A stretch of DNA of 64,000 nt from Terrimonas rubra (GCF_042686025.1 NZ_JBHUOZ010000003.1:1240001-1304000), one strand, 5' to 3'; counted from the stretch's first letter, positions 24,830 through 33,868 are shown. Translations and numbers: made by a program. Notes: generated from the letters alone by a model not told the origin.

Positions 24830-25471
24830 ATGAAGAAAACATTTATTGCAATTATTATTTTTTTCGCCCTAGGACTGATTGCCTGTGCTGGTTCGGATAG
24901 TCATGAAAAGGAAAAGTCTACAGAATTAGATAAACAAATTACCCAATCGTTGAATGATTTTGTAAACAGGCCTGTATACAAAGAATTAACAGAACAAATC
25001 ATTGATACGATACCGGATAATAAATTAATTCAGGTGATTTTTGATAACCTATCTGGGAAACAACCTGAAAATCATCAAAATGTTTATGCCACGGTGATGA
25101 GTTGGAATAAATCAAGGCAGGCTATTTACATGATATGGATGTTAGAAGCCGAGGTAAACAATGGTGGTTTTAACCAGTTTTATTTTAACTTCAGCGGACA
25201 GTTCTATAAACAGCTTCCGGCCGCTCTAAAACTTGTCGGGGCTAAACAGTTTGCCGGATTAATGCAAAATGCCAACGATCTATTTGAAAAAGAAAACGCC
25301 AAAATAACACAACATCAGGACGGAACATTAGAAGGGTTTAGTGAGTCTTATGTTGATAATCCATTAAATAAACTTGATGAAAGATTTTACGATCTTTATA
25401 AAAAAGAAAGTTTATCTGAATTACAAATAGCGTACATACGAAGTCATAAGACTGATTTTACAGATAAGTAA
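24830..25471 (+). CDS. DUF4375 (DMP19-like) lipoprotein
   Basis: 213 residues. The signal MKKTFIAIIIFFALGLIACAG has lipobox LIAC with Cys19, so it is a membrane-anchored lipoprotein. The conserved DUF4375 core is visible: MIWMLEAEVNNGGFNQFYFN (about residues 102-121), then LPAALKLVGAKQFAGLMQNA and the Asp/Tyr-rich end LDERFYDLYKK. The NGGFxQFY motif is the family hallmark. Function of the family is not established. It lies 22 bases after the hydrolase gene. Confidence 0.8.
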   Translation: MKKTFIAIIIFFALGLIACAGSDSHEKEKSTELDKQITQSLNDFVNRPVYKELTEQIIDTIPDNKLIQVIFDNLSGKQPENHQNVYATVMSWNKSRQAIYMIWMLEAEVNNGGFNQFYFNFSGQFYKQLPAALKLVGAKQFAGLMQNANDLFEKENAKITQHQDGTLEGFSESYVDNPLNKLDERFYDLYKKESLSELQIAYIRSHKTDFTDK

Positions 25472-25506
25472 GTAATATAGTTGCATAACACCTAACTGTG
25501 TAATAT

Positions 25507-25986
25507 ATGGTAGATAATAGTATAATATTATGCGAAACTGAACAGGAAGATTTGAATACCTTCTTTCAATTTCAACTGGACCAGGAAGCCAATTATTTAG
25601 CCGCATTTACCGCTAAGGATCCCACTGATAAAGCCGCTTACCTGGAGAAATACAGTAGACACCTGGCCGATCCTACTATCCATATGCGCACCATAAAACT
25701 GGATGGCGTGATTGTCGGCAGCATCGCAAAATTTATACTGCAGAATGAAGCCGGGCTTACCTATTGGATCGACAAGGAATACTGGGGGCGTGGTATCGCT
25801 TCTGCCGCCCTGCATCATTTCTTGAAAATAGAACCGGCCAGGCCCATTCATGCGAGTACGGCATTTGACAATTATGGCTCGCAAAGAGTACTGGAAAAAG
25901 CAGGCTTTGTAAGAGTTGGAACGGACAAGGGTTTTGCGAATGCAAGACAGGCAGAGATTGAAGAGTATCTTTATAAACTTGTCTGA
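25507..25986 (+). CDS. GNAT-family N-acetyltransferase
   Basis: 159 residues. GNAT features: the beta strand IKLDGVIVGSIAKFIL, the acetyl-CoA pyrophosphate loop YWGRGIASAALHHFL (Q/RxxGxG/A variant) at about residues 92-106, and the terminal HASTAFDNYGSQRVLEKAGFVRVG, typical of RimJ/RimL-like members. Substrate unknown (protein N-terminus, antibiotic or metabolite). Cytoplasmic. It is in the accessory block, 35 bases after the DUF4375 lipoprotein. Confidence 0.85.
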   Translation: MVDNSIILCETEQEDLNTFFQFQLDQEANYLAAFTAKDPTDKAAYLEKYSRHLADPTIHMRTIKLDGVIVGSIAKFILQNEAGLTYWIDKEYWGRGIASAALHHFLKIEPARPIHASTAFDNYGSQRVLEKAGFVRVGTDKGFANARQAEIEEYLYKLV

Positions 25987-26085
25987 TATATTTAGTCGCC
26001 TATCGTTACGCATTTGCCAAAATGAATTGTATATTTATTCTGTTACACCAATTCCACATCTGCCAATATTATAGTTAAAAAGTTT

Positions 26086-26541
26086 ATGGATATTCCTGTG
26101 TTCGATCTTAAGTCACTTAAGAAATACTTTACCGGTTTTTTTGTTGTATCAGTCATTATTGCTGTTCTAAGTTATGTGGCTGTGATTTTTGTTGTTTCCG
26201 GTGAGGCCGGCCCTAAGTTAAGACAGATAAATACCTGGTATCTTACTATTCCTCTTTTTGTCTGGACTTATGTACAAAGTCTTAACAGCAAGACAGCATT
26301 GAACGAAATATTAGAAACTACCGATTATGAACAACGATTTAAAAAATATGAAGCTCATTACAAAAAAAGACTAGGCTGGAACTTAGTATCTATTGCCCTG
26401 ACCGGTGTTTTTCTTATTATAACACAAAAGAATTTTGTATTGTATTTTATGATACTACAACTGGTACTCACTTCGGCCTTTTACCCGAGAAAAGCGATCA
26501 TCGCAAAAGAGTTAAAGGATGATACGATTGTTTTTACCTAG
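26086..26541 (+). CDS. Small multi-spanning membrane protein, unknown
   Basis: 151 residues with four hydrophobic segments at about residues 16-36, 48-64, 96-112 and 114-130. Between segments 2 and 3 is a charged helical loop (ILETTDYEQRFKKYEAHYKKR). The C-terminus AIIAKELKDDTIVF is soluble. I do not recognise a family and see no catalytic motif. Confidence 0.6.
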   Translation: MDIPVFDLKSLKKYFTGFFVVSVIIAVLSYVAVIFVVSGEAGPKLRQINTWYLTIPLFVWTYVQSLNSKTALNEILETTDYEQRFKKYEAHYKKRLGWNLVSIALTGVFLIITQKNFVLYFMILQLVLTSAFYPRKAIIAKELKDDTIVFT

Positions 26542-26612
26542 TATGCTTTTTTTACTATATGACTCACAAGCATAGGGCTGAGTAGTTTAACGATAATGCG
26601 ATAACCAACACT

Positions 26613-27211
26613 ATGAAACAAATTTTAATTATCCTGCTGACTGTTTTGCAGGTGAATAGCTTTGCAAAACCGGACACCACACGGTATAATTTTGATCATA
26701 CTATAATGACCGTTACCGGTGATTTAAATAAAGATAATTTACCGGATAAAGTAATAGTAACCCAGGACACTTTAAGCGAAACGGCACCATACCAGGTGCA
26801 AATATTTTTTAAAAAAAATCCGGGAGCTATAAACTGGTAACGGCTTCCTCAAAAATAATTGAACCGCAATACCCCGAAGGCCGGGGTGGTTATATAACAG
26901 GAAATGGCTTTGGGGATGTGACTATCAGGAATGGTACACTAAATATAAACTTTCAATTATTGCGTGGACATTTTGAACATACATTCAGGTTTCGTAACGG
27001 GAATTTTGAATTGATAGGCTTTTCCATGGTAAATGCGAATGGTATCGGCGAGATGACTACCACAGATTTTAACCTGTCTACCGGCATCAGGGCCGAAAAG
27101 ACTGAGCGATCAGACAATGGTAAGATACTAAGTAATACCAGGAAGAAAATATGGATAAGGCCGCTGCCCAAACTGCAGGACCTGGTACCAATGGAAAATG
27201 AGTTTTATTGA
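26613..27211 (+). pseudogene. Secreted protein gene split by a frameshift at a T6A8 tract
   Basis: Frame 26613-26840 encodes a signal peptide (MKQILIILLTVLQVNSFA) and GDLNKDNLPDKVIVTQDT, then runs into a stop soon after the tract T6A8 at 26805-26818. The remainder (to 27211) is in another frame and reads on smoothly: after the tract, SGSYKLVTASSKIIEPQYP, then GYITGNGFGDVTIRNG, LLRGHFEHTFRF and a Lys/Arg-rich end. One extra A restores a single protein of 199 residues. So this is one gene interrupted at a homopolymer: a true frameshift, a sequencing error, or a slippage site. The beginning is FG-GAP/VCBS-like (GDLNKDNLPDKVIV), and the protein is presumably exported. Function unknown. Confidence 0.7.
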
Positions 27212-27458
27212 AATAGTGGTTAGTTATAGTATGCTATAAAATCTAAATCCTGACGGATTTTGCGGTTAGGGTACCAGTTGGAAAGTTATAAAAAGTAAAA
27301 CCTGATTAAAGCTGCATATATGGTTTATTCTTTGTTTAGTTAACAACATGGCATTACGATAATCACTTAACTTTAGCGTATTATTTTACCTTGGTTATTA
27401 ACTGATGCAGGTTATAAATTACTACCCTTCGGTTGGCCATATGCAAAAATGTATAACG

Positions 27459-28673
27459 ATGAAATATCTAATTGCCGTTGCGCTGGTTTTAAGTCTTTGT
27501 ATTAACCGTAATGATCCGCCGGCGGCTTTTGATCTGCCCGCGGAAACAAAAATTAAAACCGGCGCAGAGCAAACCGATCTGTACCTGCCTTACCTGAAAG
27601 GGAAAAGGGTAGCGTTGCTGGCTAACCAGACCACGATCATTGGAGAAAAACACCTGGTGGACAGTCTGCAATCATTGGGCATTGATATTAAAAAAGTATT
27701 TGGTCCTGAACATGGTTTTCGTGGTAATGCGAGTGCAGGTGTTGTAGTATCAAACGAAATAGATAAAACAACGGGTATTCCTATTATCTCCTTATACGGC
27801 AAAAAAAATAAACCTACCAAAGCCGATCTGGCCGATGTTGATATCGTTATTTATGACCTGCAGGATGTGGGTTGCCGTTTTTATACCAATATCAATGCAC
27901 TGTCCCGGTTAATGGAAGCCTGTGCAGAAAACGGTAAAGAATTGCTGATACTTGACCGGCCTAATCCCAATGGTTATTTAATTGATGGCCCCATACTGGA
28001 TATGAAATACAAATCGGGTATTGGTATGTTCCCCGTGCCCATGTCGCATGGACTGACCGTTGCCGAATTTGCCCAGATGGCGAATGGCGAAGGCTGGCTT
28101 ACCGGTAAAGTAAAATGTGCGTTGAAAATTATTAAAGTGGCCAACTATAACCATGATATGCCCTATGTACTGCCGGTGAACCCTTCGCCCAACCTAAATA
28201 CGCCTCAGTCTATTTTACTATATCCCTCTACCTGTATGTTCGAAGGTACCTACCTGAATCACGGCCGCGGTACGCAGTACCCATTTACCGTATTTGGCAG
28301 TCCTTACCTGAAAGGTAAATATGATTTCAGTTATACACCAACCAGCATTAAAGGAATGTCGGAAACGCCGCTGTTCATGAATCAGCTTTGTTATGGTCTT
28401 GACCTGCGCAATTATGATGTTGAAAAATTACGTAAAACGAAAAAGATCAACCTGCAATGGATCATGGAGCTGTATAAAGCATCACCCAATAAGGAGCAGT
28501 TCTTTAAAAGCGAATTAAGCAAGGAAATGGGGGTGATTGAAAGACTGATCGGCTCCGGTTTATTCCGCCAGCAGATCATTGATGGTAAATCTGAACAGGA
28601 GATCCGGGCAAGCTGGGAGCCTGGTTTAAGTGAATATAAAACCATGCGTAAAAAATACCTGCTGTATCCTTAA
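27459..28673 (+). CDS. NamZ-like (DUF1343) exo-beta-N-acetylmuramidase
   Basis: 404 residues from ATG 27459, which opens a signal peptide MKYLIAVALVLSLC; the frame extends upstream to 27405 but less plausibly. DUF1343 hallmarks: KRVALLANQTTI, FGPEHGFRGNASAG, GIPIISLYG, DIVIYDLQDVGCRFYTNI, LLILDRPNPNG and FEGTYLNHGRGTQYPF. The NamZ group (GH171) removes non-reducing-end MurNAc from peptidoglycan fragments in Bacteroidota and Bacillus. This places it in cell-wall turnover outside the cytoplasm. Neighbouring genes code for exported proteases. Confidence 0.85.
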   Translation: MKYLIAVALVLSLCINRNDPPAAFDLPAETKIKTGAEQTDLYLPYLKGKRVALLANQTTIIGEKHLVDSLQSLGIDIKKVFGPEHGFRGNASAGVVVSNEIDKTTGIPIISLYGKKNKPTKADLADVDIVIYDLQDVGCRFYTNINALSRLMEACAENGKELLILDRPNPNGYLIDGPILDMKYKSGIGMFPVPMSHGLTVAEFAQMANGEGWLTGKVKCALKIIKVANYNHDMPYVLPVNPSPNLNTPQSILLYPSTCMFEGTYLNHGRGTQYPFTVFGSPYLKGKYDFSYTPTSIKGMSETPLFMNQLCYGLDLRNYDVEKLRKTKKINLQWIMELYKASPNKEQFFKSELSKEMGVIERLIGSGLFRQQIIDGKSEQEIRASWEPGLSEYKTMRKKYLLYP

Positions 28674-28724
28674 TAGGCTGGTCTCGGATAATTATTCATT
28701 ATTAGCAAAAACGGAAAGGAAAAA

Positions 28725-29609
28725 ATGTCAAGGCTTATTTGCTCATTGCTTATTGCCAGTTTATTTACTGTTAATGTATTTGCACAAACCCTGGTGAGTG
28801 ATACAATACCTTTAACTATTAATGAACAGAATACCATTTTTGTAAAAGCGGTTTTTAACCGGCAGGATACGTTTAACCTGAATTTTGACACGGGCACAAC
28901 TGAGCTGGTACTTACCAATCAGACCCTGAAAAACAGGTTGAAGGGTACAACAAAATTATACGACACTTTTTACAACCTGGAAATAGGCAGCCGTAGTTAC
29001 CAGTCAAAAGTGTATGATGCGGAACTTACCGGACATGGTACGGACGGGCGTTTTGGCTGGGACCTGTTTAAAGATAAAGTGGTGGAGCTGAACTACGACA
29101 AAGGATTAATGGTAGTGCATGAGCGAATGCCCGGGCAGGTAATAAATGATAATACCTATACAAGGCTTGCGATAAACTATTTTGACAATGTTTTTACCGT
29201 GCAAAGCAGTATGATACAGAACGGCGTAACCAGTAAGGACTCCTTCCTGTTTGATACCGGTTACCAGCGTACAGCCATGCTGGACAATGACCTGCTGCAA
29301 AAAGCAGGTTTCCCTGTAGAAACAATGGAAGAGATCAAAAAAGTGGTCATGAAAGGGGCGAAGGGGAATGAGGTACCGGTGATCACATCTAACCTTGAAA
29401 AATTAATGATAGGGAACTATGCCCTGCAGGATGTTCCGGTACAACAGATAACGGGCAGTAAACCGATGCGGGGACATGATATTCATATTTTAGGAAATGA
29501 AGTATTGAAACGGTTCAATACTTTCCTCGATTTTACCAATAAGGTGATTTATATGAAGCCGAATAAATTATACGATGTGGAATATGTAGAGAAGAAGAAA
29601 AATGTATAG
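28725..29609 (+). CDS. Secreted retropepsin/pepsin-like aspartyl protease
   Basis: 294 residues with signal peptide MSRLICSLLIASLFTVNVFA. Two DTG motifs, Asp55 in NFDTGTTELVL and Asp177 in LFDTGYQRTAML, each starting a beta-rich lobe, give a bilobed single-chain aspartyl protease. The hydrophobic-hydrophobic-Gly partner segments are DGRFGWDLF in lobe 1 and DIHILGNEVLKRF in lobe 2. It is exported, but the substrate is unknown. It follows the NamZ-like gene by 51 bases. Confidence 0.8.
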   Translation: MSRLICSLLIASLFTVNVFAQTLVSDTIPLTINEQNTIFVKAVFNRQDTFNLNFDTGTTELVLTNQTLKNRLKGTTKLYDTFYNLEIGSRSYQSKVYDAELTGHGTDGRFGWDLFKDKVVELNYDKGLMVVHERMPGQVINDNTYTRLAINYFDNVFTVQSSMIQNGVTSKDSFLFDTGYQRTAMLDNDLLQKAGFPVETMEEIKKVVMKGAKGNEVPVITSNLEKLMIGNYALQDVPVQQITGSKPMRGHDIHILGNEVLKRFNTFLDFTNKVIYMKPNKLYDVEYVEKKKNV

Positions 29610-30027
29610 TTGTCCATAATCCCTTGCACTATCCTTCATACAAAATTTTAGGGTTCTGTTTTCTGCATTGAACATATTAAGACTTACTACTATCTCACAT
29701 CTTATCCCCAAAAATCACCCGTTTTGGGGGAGTTCCGGGAAATTCCCTGTTTTTATTATGAATGGTTACGAATGATTCGCAGGAATAATCTATTTTGGGC
29801 GTCTAATCGTCAGATTTAACTGCTTATTAAGTAGCTATTTACGTCACATGGGATTCAAACTTGGTAAAATACAGGCCCTTTAGGTTGTTTTGGTAAAGCT
29901 TTTTGCATTATTAAATCCTTTAGCTGTTGTTACTGCGGTTGATAACCGTAAAATTAAGTGGCTGCTTGGTTGGTAGCGTAGTTCTTATTATTTTATCAAA
30001 CCGTTTTTTTCACTTCAAAAACTAGCT
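29610..30027. other. Spacer before the metalloprotease gene
   Basis: 418 bases with no gene. It contains the hairpin at 29706-29729. The right part is AT-rich; I see no perfect TAnnTTTG element before the ATG at 30028. Confidence 0.4.
29706..29729 (+). terminator. Possible terminator after the aspartyl protease
   Basis: Stem CCCCAAAA / TTTTGGGG with an 8-base loop. A T run comes only about 20 bases later, after a GGGAA/TTCCC element, so this is less convincing than the other terminators. Confidence 0.4.
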
Positions 30028-32577
30028 ATGCATAAGGTTTTTATCGGAGCAATTGCTTTGCTTACCACTGCTACAGTTGTTGCTCAAAGACCGGGTCAGT
30101 CTGGTCGCCCGCCTGCCGGTGGTGCTGCCCCTGATACGGCAAAAGGTCCTGGCATGGGCGCTCGCCCCACTTCAGGTCCAAAGGCTTACAGAGATGTAAT
30201 TACTGCCAAAGCCAAAACGTCTAAAGGTATGTTTGATGTTCACTTTGTGGACAACAAGTACTATTTCGAGATTCCCGGAAGTTTATTAGGCCGCGAAATT
30301 TTAACCGTAGCCCGTTTAGGAAAAGCGCCTACCGGTTTAGGCAGCTATGCCGGTGATGCCATTAACCAGCGCACCATTGCGTTTGACAAAGGTCCCGGCG
30401 ACAAAATTTTCCTGAAACTGTTATCATTCATTGAAACAGGCCGTGACAGTACCGAAGGGATGTACAAAAGCGTACTGAACAGTAACGTACAGCCTATTGC
30501 TGCTGCTTTTGATGTAAAAGCTTTCGGCCGTGATTCTTCTTCTTACGTTATTGACGTAACTGATTTTATTACCGGTGATAATGATGTATTCTTCTTTTCT
30601 GCCGGTTCTAAAAGATCCATTGGTTTGAGCAATGTTTTTGCAGACCGTTCTTTTGTGATCTCTACAAAATCTTTCCCTACTAACATTGAAATTAAAACCC
30701 AGAAAACCTACAACCGTACCCCAACAACCAGTGGTGCAGGTGGTGGTGGTATGATGGGTGGCGGTAGCTCACAGCCTGTTACCTACGAACTGAACACTTC
30801 GCTGGTATTATTGCCTAAAGTACCGATGAAACCCCGTTATTTTGATGACAGGGTAGGTTATTTCACTACACAATCCATTACCGATTTTGACATTAACCCA
30901 CATGGTATTGAGCGTTTCCGTTATATTGCCCGTTACCGTCTGGAGCCAAGAGATGAGGATGTAGAAAAATACAAAAGAGGTGAGCTGGTGGAGCCTAAAA
31001 AACAGATCGTTTATTATATTGACCCTACCACGCCTAAAAAATGGATACCTTACCTGATTGCAGGTGTAAACGACTGGCAGGCTGCTTTTGAAAAAGCCGG
31101 CTTTAAAAATGCCATCGTGGGTAAAGTAGCGCCTACTTATGAGCAGGACAGCACTTTCTCCCTGGAAGATGCCCGCCACAGTGCTATTGTTTACAAACCT
31201 TCCGATATTCCTAATGCCAGCGGTCCGAATATTCATGACCCACGCAGCGGTGAAATTATCGAAAGCCACGTAAACTGGTACCATAATGTAATGAGCCTGG
31301 TGCGTAACTGGTATATTGTACAAACCGGTGCTGTTGACCCTGCTGCACAAACGATCAACCTGAGCGATGAGCTGATGGGACAATTGATCCGTTTTGTAAG
31401 CAGCCACGAAATTGGTCATACACTGGGTTTACGTCACAACTTTGGTTCTTCATCAACTGTACCGGTTGAAAACCTGCGTAACAAAGCATGGGTTGAGGCC
31501 AATGGCCACACACCTTCTATCATGGACTATGCCCGTTTTAACTACGTAGCACAGCCTGAAGATAAAATTTCCCAGGTAGGTTTATTCCCCCGTATCGGAG
31601 ACTATGACAAATGGGCTATCGAATGGGGTTACCGCTGGTTACCTGATCAGAAAACTGCTGATGACGAAGTTGCTGTGTTAAACCAACGCGTTATTAAAGA
31701 GTTAACCGCCAACAAACGTTTATGGTGGGGTGATGGTGAAGGCAACAGGGGAGATCCCCGCAGCCAGACTGAGGACTTAGGCGATAATTCAATGAAAGCA
31801 AGCTCTTATGGCTTGAAAAACTTAAAAAGAATTATTGTTAAGTTACCTGAGTGGACCAAACAACCTAATAAAGATTACACTGAGTTAGCAGAAATGTACA
31901 GCCAGGTTACCAGCCAGTTTGGCCGTTATATTGGTCATGTTACCAATAATGTAGGTGGTATTGAACGTACACCAAAACGTGTAGAGCAGGCGGGTCCGGT
32001 TTATGGATTTACAGCCAAAGCCACACAAAAAGAAGCCGTACAGTGGGTTAAAGACAATGTATTTACTACTCCAACATGGGTTATCCAGGAAAATGTAACT
32101 GCCCTGACCAACCAAACCCCTTTAACTGTTATCGGTGGTTTACAGGAAAGAGCGATCAGTGGCCTGGTAAATGTAAGCACTATCAATAATCTGTTACGCT
32201 TTGAATCGGAAAGCCCTGCTACAGCTTATACTGCTACAGAGTTACTGACTGATGTAAGAAAAAGCGTTTTCAGCGAACTGGCTACACGTAAGGCTACGGA
32301 TGCTTACCGCAGACAATTACAGAAAAGCCTGGTGAATAAACTGGCCGACCTGGTGAAAGTAACACCTCCACAGCAGGTTAACCTGGGCGGCTCTTTTATC
32401 TCTCTTTCTTCAGGTTTTGATAAAAAGAGTGATGGTCCTTCTTTAATTAAAGCACAATTACGCACTTTAGCAGCTGAAATTAAAGCAGCAACGCCATTGG
32501 TAACCGATGCGGCCACTAAAAACCATTTACTGGATTTACAGGACCGTATTAAGGAAGCTTTAGAGCCTTCTAAATAA
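30028..32577 (+). CDS. Zinc-dependent metalloprotease (DUF5117/DUF5118-type, metzincin signature)
   Basis: 849 residues with signal peptide MHKVFIGAIALLTTATVVA. The active-site helix HEIGHTLGLRH supplies His460, Glu461, His464 and a third ligand His470; Met499 in SIMDYARF looks like the Met-turn, so the fold is metzincin-like. Upstream, the beta-rich region (about 60-330) includes a Gly-rich insert near residue 240 (GAGGGGMMGGGSS). VPYLIAGVNDWQAAFEKAGF precedes the catalytic site. The C-terminal 250 residues form a long helical region. It resembles large exported metalloproteases common in Bacteroidota. No T9SS C-terminal signal is seen, so it may be periplasmic. It is the last gene of the accessory block. 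Confidence 0.88.
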   Translation: MHKVFIGAIALLTTATVVAQRPGQSGRPPAGGAAPDTAKGPGMGARPTSGPKAYRDVITAKAKTSKGMFDVHFVDNKYYFEIPGSLLGREILTVARLGKAPTGLGSYAGDAINQRTIAFDKGPGDKIFLKLLSFIETGRDSTEGMYKSVLNSNVQPIAAAFDVKAFGRDSSSYVIDVTDFITGDNDVFFFSAGSKRSIGLSNVFADRSFVISTKSFPTNIEIKTQKTYNRTPTTSGAGGGGMMGGGSSQPVTYELNTSLVLLPKVPMKPRYFDDRVGYFTTQSITDFDINPHGIERFRYIARYRLEPRDEDVEKYKRGELVEPKKQIVYYIDPTTPKKWIPYLIAGVNDWQAAFEKAGFKNAIVGKVAPTYEQDSTFSLEDARHSAIVYKPSDIPNASGPNIHDPRSGEIIESHVNWYHNVMSLVRNWYIVQTGAVDPAAQTINLSDELMGQLIRFVSSHEIGHTLGLRHNFGSSSTVPVENLRNKAWVEANGHTPSIMDYARFNYVAQPEDKISQVGLFPRIGDYDKWAIEWGYRWLPDQKTADDEVAVLNQRVIKELTANKRLWWGDGEGNRGDPRSQTEDLGDNSMKASSYGLKNLKRIIVKLPEWTKQPNKDYTELAEMYSQVTSQFGRYIGHVTNNVGGIERTPKRVEQAGPVYGFTAKATQKEAVQWVKDNVFTTPTWVIQENVTALTNQTPLTVIGGLQERAISGLVNVSTINNLLRFESESPATAYTATELLTDVRKSVFSELATRKATDAYRRQLQKSLVNKLADLVKVTPPQQVNLGGSFISLSSGFDKKSDGPSLIKAQLRTLAAEIKAATPLVTDAATKNHLLDLQDRIKEALEPSK

Positions 32578-32628
32578 AAAGACTTATAAATGTTTGATAA
32601 ATAATTGGTTATAATTTTTAATCTTTTC

Positions 32629-32659
32629 TTTGTCAACATTTTAAAGTGTATTATCTTTG
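32629..32659 (+). promoter_or_regulatory. Strong Bacteroidota-type promoter for rpmI-rplT
   Basis: TTTG at 32629-32632, exactly 19 bases, and TATCTTTG at 32652-32659: a perfect match to both consensus elements. Predicted start near 32664. This gives rpmI-rplT their own transcript. Confidence 0.75.
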
Positions 32660-32660
32660 C

Positions 32661-32766
32661 AGCCCGAAATCTAACAGGTTTCGGGCTGTTTATTTCCTGA
32701 AGAGGCTCCACAAGCATCCCCCCGTGGGGAACGCCTCAAGGGTATCATTTATAATTACAAGGTAAA
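32661..32766 (+). promoter_or_regulatory. Structured 5' leader of rpmI-rplT
   Basis: The first hairpin is AGCCCGAAA / TTTCGGGCT (32661-32669 with 32679-32687), perfect 9 bp with a 9-base loop, lying at the transcript start. A second structure at 32702-32737 has closing stem GAGGC / GCCTC with an inner CCCC / GGGG. The ATG is 29 bases downstream. L20 in other phyla represses its own operon through leader RNA, so an autoregulatory leader is plausible; the fold here was drawn by eye. Confidence 0.5.
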
Positions 32767-32964
32767 ATGCCTAAAGTAAAAACAAACTCCAGCGCAAAAA
32801 AGCGTTTTAAAGTAACCGGCACTGGTAAAATCACTCACCAGAAGAGTTTCAAACGTCACATCCTGACAAAAAAATCAACCAAGCGCAAACGTGCTTTACG
32901 TATTGACGGAACAGTAGCAAAATCTAACGAAAACTTTGTTAAACGTTTATTACGTCTGAAATAA
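32767..32964 (+). CDS. rpmI: Ribosomal protein bL35
   Basis: 65 residues: MPKVKTNSSAKKRFKVTGTG, the classical L35 start, then KITHQKSFKRHILTKKS and a basic tail. Length is normal. Large-subunit protein. It is followed after 56 bases by rplT in the usual pair; the more common context directly after infC is absent. Confidence 0.95.
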   Translation: MPKVKTNSSAKKRFKVTGTGKITHQKSFKRHILTKKSTKRKRALRIDGTVAKSNENFVKRLLRLK

Positions 32965-33020
32965 TGGAACCCGGTTCACATTATTGTTGATTCATTTTTA
33001 AATTTTAAACTCTTTATAAT

Positions 33021-33365
33021 ATGCCTCGTTCAAAAAATGCAGTAGCTTCTAAAGCACGCCGCAAAAAAATATTAAAACAAGCCAAAGGCTTTTACGGTAA
33101 ACGTAAAAACGTATTAACCGTTGCCAAAAACGTAGTAGAAAAAGGTATGACCTATATGTATGTAGGTCGTAAACTGAAGAAAAGAGAGTACCGTGCTTTA
33201 TGGATTGCCCGTATCAACGCTGCCGTTCGTGAAGAAGGATTAACTTACTCTGTTTTCATTAACAAATTACAACAAAAAGGTATTGAGTTAGACCGTAAAG
33301 TTTTAGCTGACCTAGCTATGAACAACCCGGAAACTTTCAAAAACCTGGTTAACTCTGTAAAATAA
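33021..33365 (+). CDS. rplT: Ribosomal protein bL20
   Basis: 114 residues, starting MPRSKNAVASKARRKKILKQ; the long basic N-terminal helix and the globular C-terminal part (ALWIARINAAVREEGLTYSV, LADLAMNNPETF) are complete. L20 assembles early on 23S rRNA and in some bacteria represses its own operon. It ends at a terminator. Confidence 0.96.
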   Translation: MPRSKNAVASKARRKKILKQAKGFYGKRKNVLTVAKNVVEKGMTYMYVGRKLKKREYRALWIARINAAVREEGLTYSVFINKLQQKGIELDRKVLADLAMNNPETFKNLVNSVK

Positions 33366-33388
33366 TTTTACAGGTTATAAAATATACA

Positions 33389-33413
33389 AAGCCGGCTTTT
33401 AAGCCGGTTTTTT
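33389..33413 (+). terminator. Terminator after rplT
   Basis: Hairpin GCCGGCTTTTAAGCCGG followed by six T residues. Confidence 0.8.
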
Positions 33414-33419
33414 GTTTTG

Positions 33420-33470
33420 GGACCGGCCATAGTAATACTATTGATCGTCCCTTGCGTAGCACACTTGTAC
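33420..33470 (-). repeat. 51-bp dispersed intergenic repeat, copy C (inverted)
   Basis: Reverse complement reads GTACAAGTGTGCTACGCAAG, then GGACGAT, eight variable bases, and TTACTATGGCCGGTCC. It aligns without gaps over 51 positions to copy A at 11002-11052. Confidence 0.65.
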
Positions 33471-33599
33471 TGTATATCGCTTATCAGCAGGGGGACGTCA
33501 CCTCGACGCAGGAGAGGTCTCCTGAACAATCGTCATTTTTAAAACAAAAAATACCCCTGCTGCCTGCATGACGGTGTCTTGGACTGCTGAATGGTTCGT

Positions 33600-33639
33600 G
33601 AGACACGAACCATGGCACTTGAGAGACACGAACCATGGC
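33600..33639 (+). repeat. 17-bp direct repeat with overlapping inverted repeat
   Basis: GAGACACGAACCATGGC at 33600-33616 and 33623-33639, exact. The first copy overlaps the right arm of the perfect inverted repeat 33591-33613. Confidence 0.7.
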
Positions 33640-33691
33640 CTCGGGCCATAAATCCTACATCTTACATCAGCAATCTTAACTCTGTACTATC

Positions 33692-33766
33692 CCTGACGGG
33701 CTGCCCGATGCGCAGGGGCAGTGCGCAGTGAAACGAAGCACCGGAGCGTTGCCTGCCGACAGCCCC
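33692..33766 (-). repeat. GC-rich dispersed intergenic repeat, copy 3 (inverted, partial)
   Basis: Reverse complement begins GGGGCTGTCGGCAGG, like copy 1, and further on contains ATCGGGCAGCC, like copy 2. The middle is different and the copy shorter. Confidence 0.5.
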
Positions 33767-33868
33767 AAATCCTAAATCCTAAATCGAAAATCTTAACTCG
33801 AAAATCCCTTCTCCTGCCTGCTGCCGGATTTTTAATTTTTAATTTCCAGTTTTTATTTTTCAATGTTA

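Noticed and set aside
26918..27211. A separate gene after 26840
   Set aside because: Its protein sequence continues the preceding frame across the poly-A tract, so it is the second half of one split gene.
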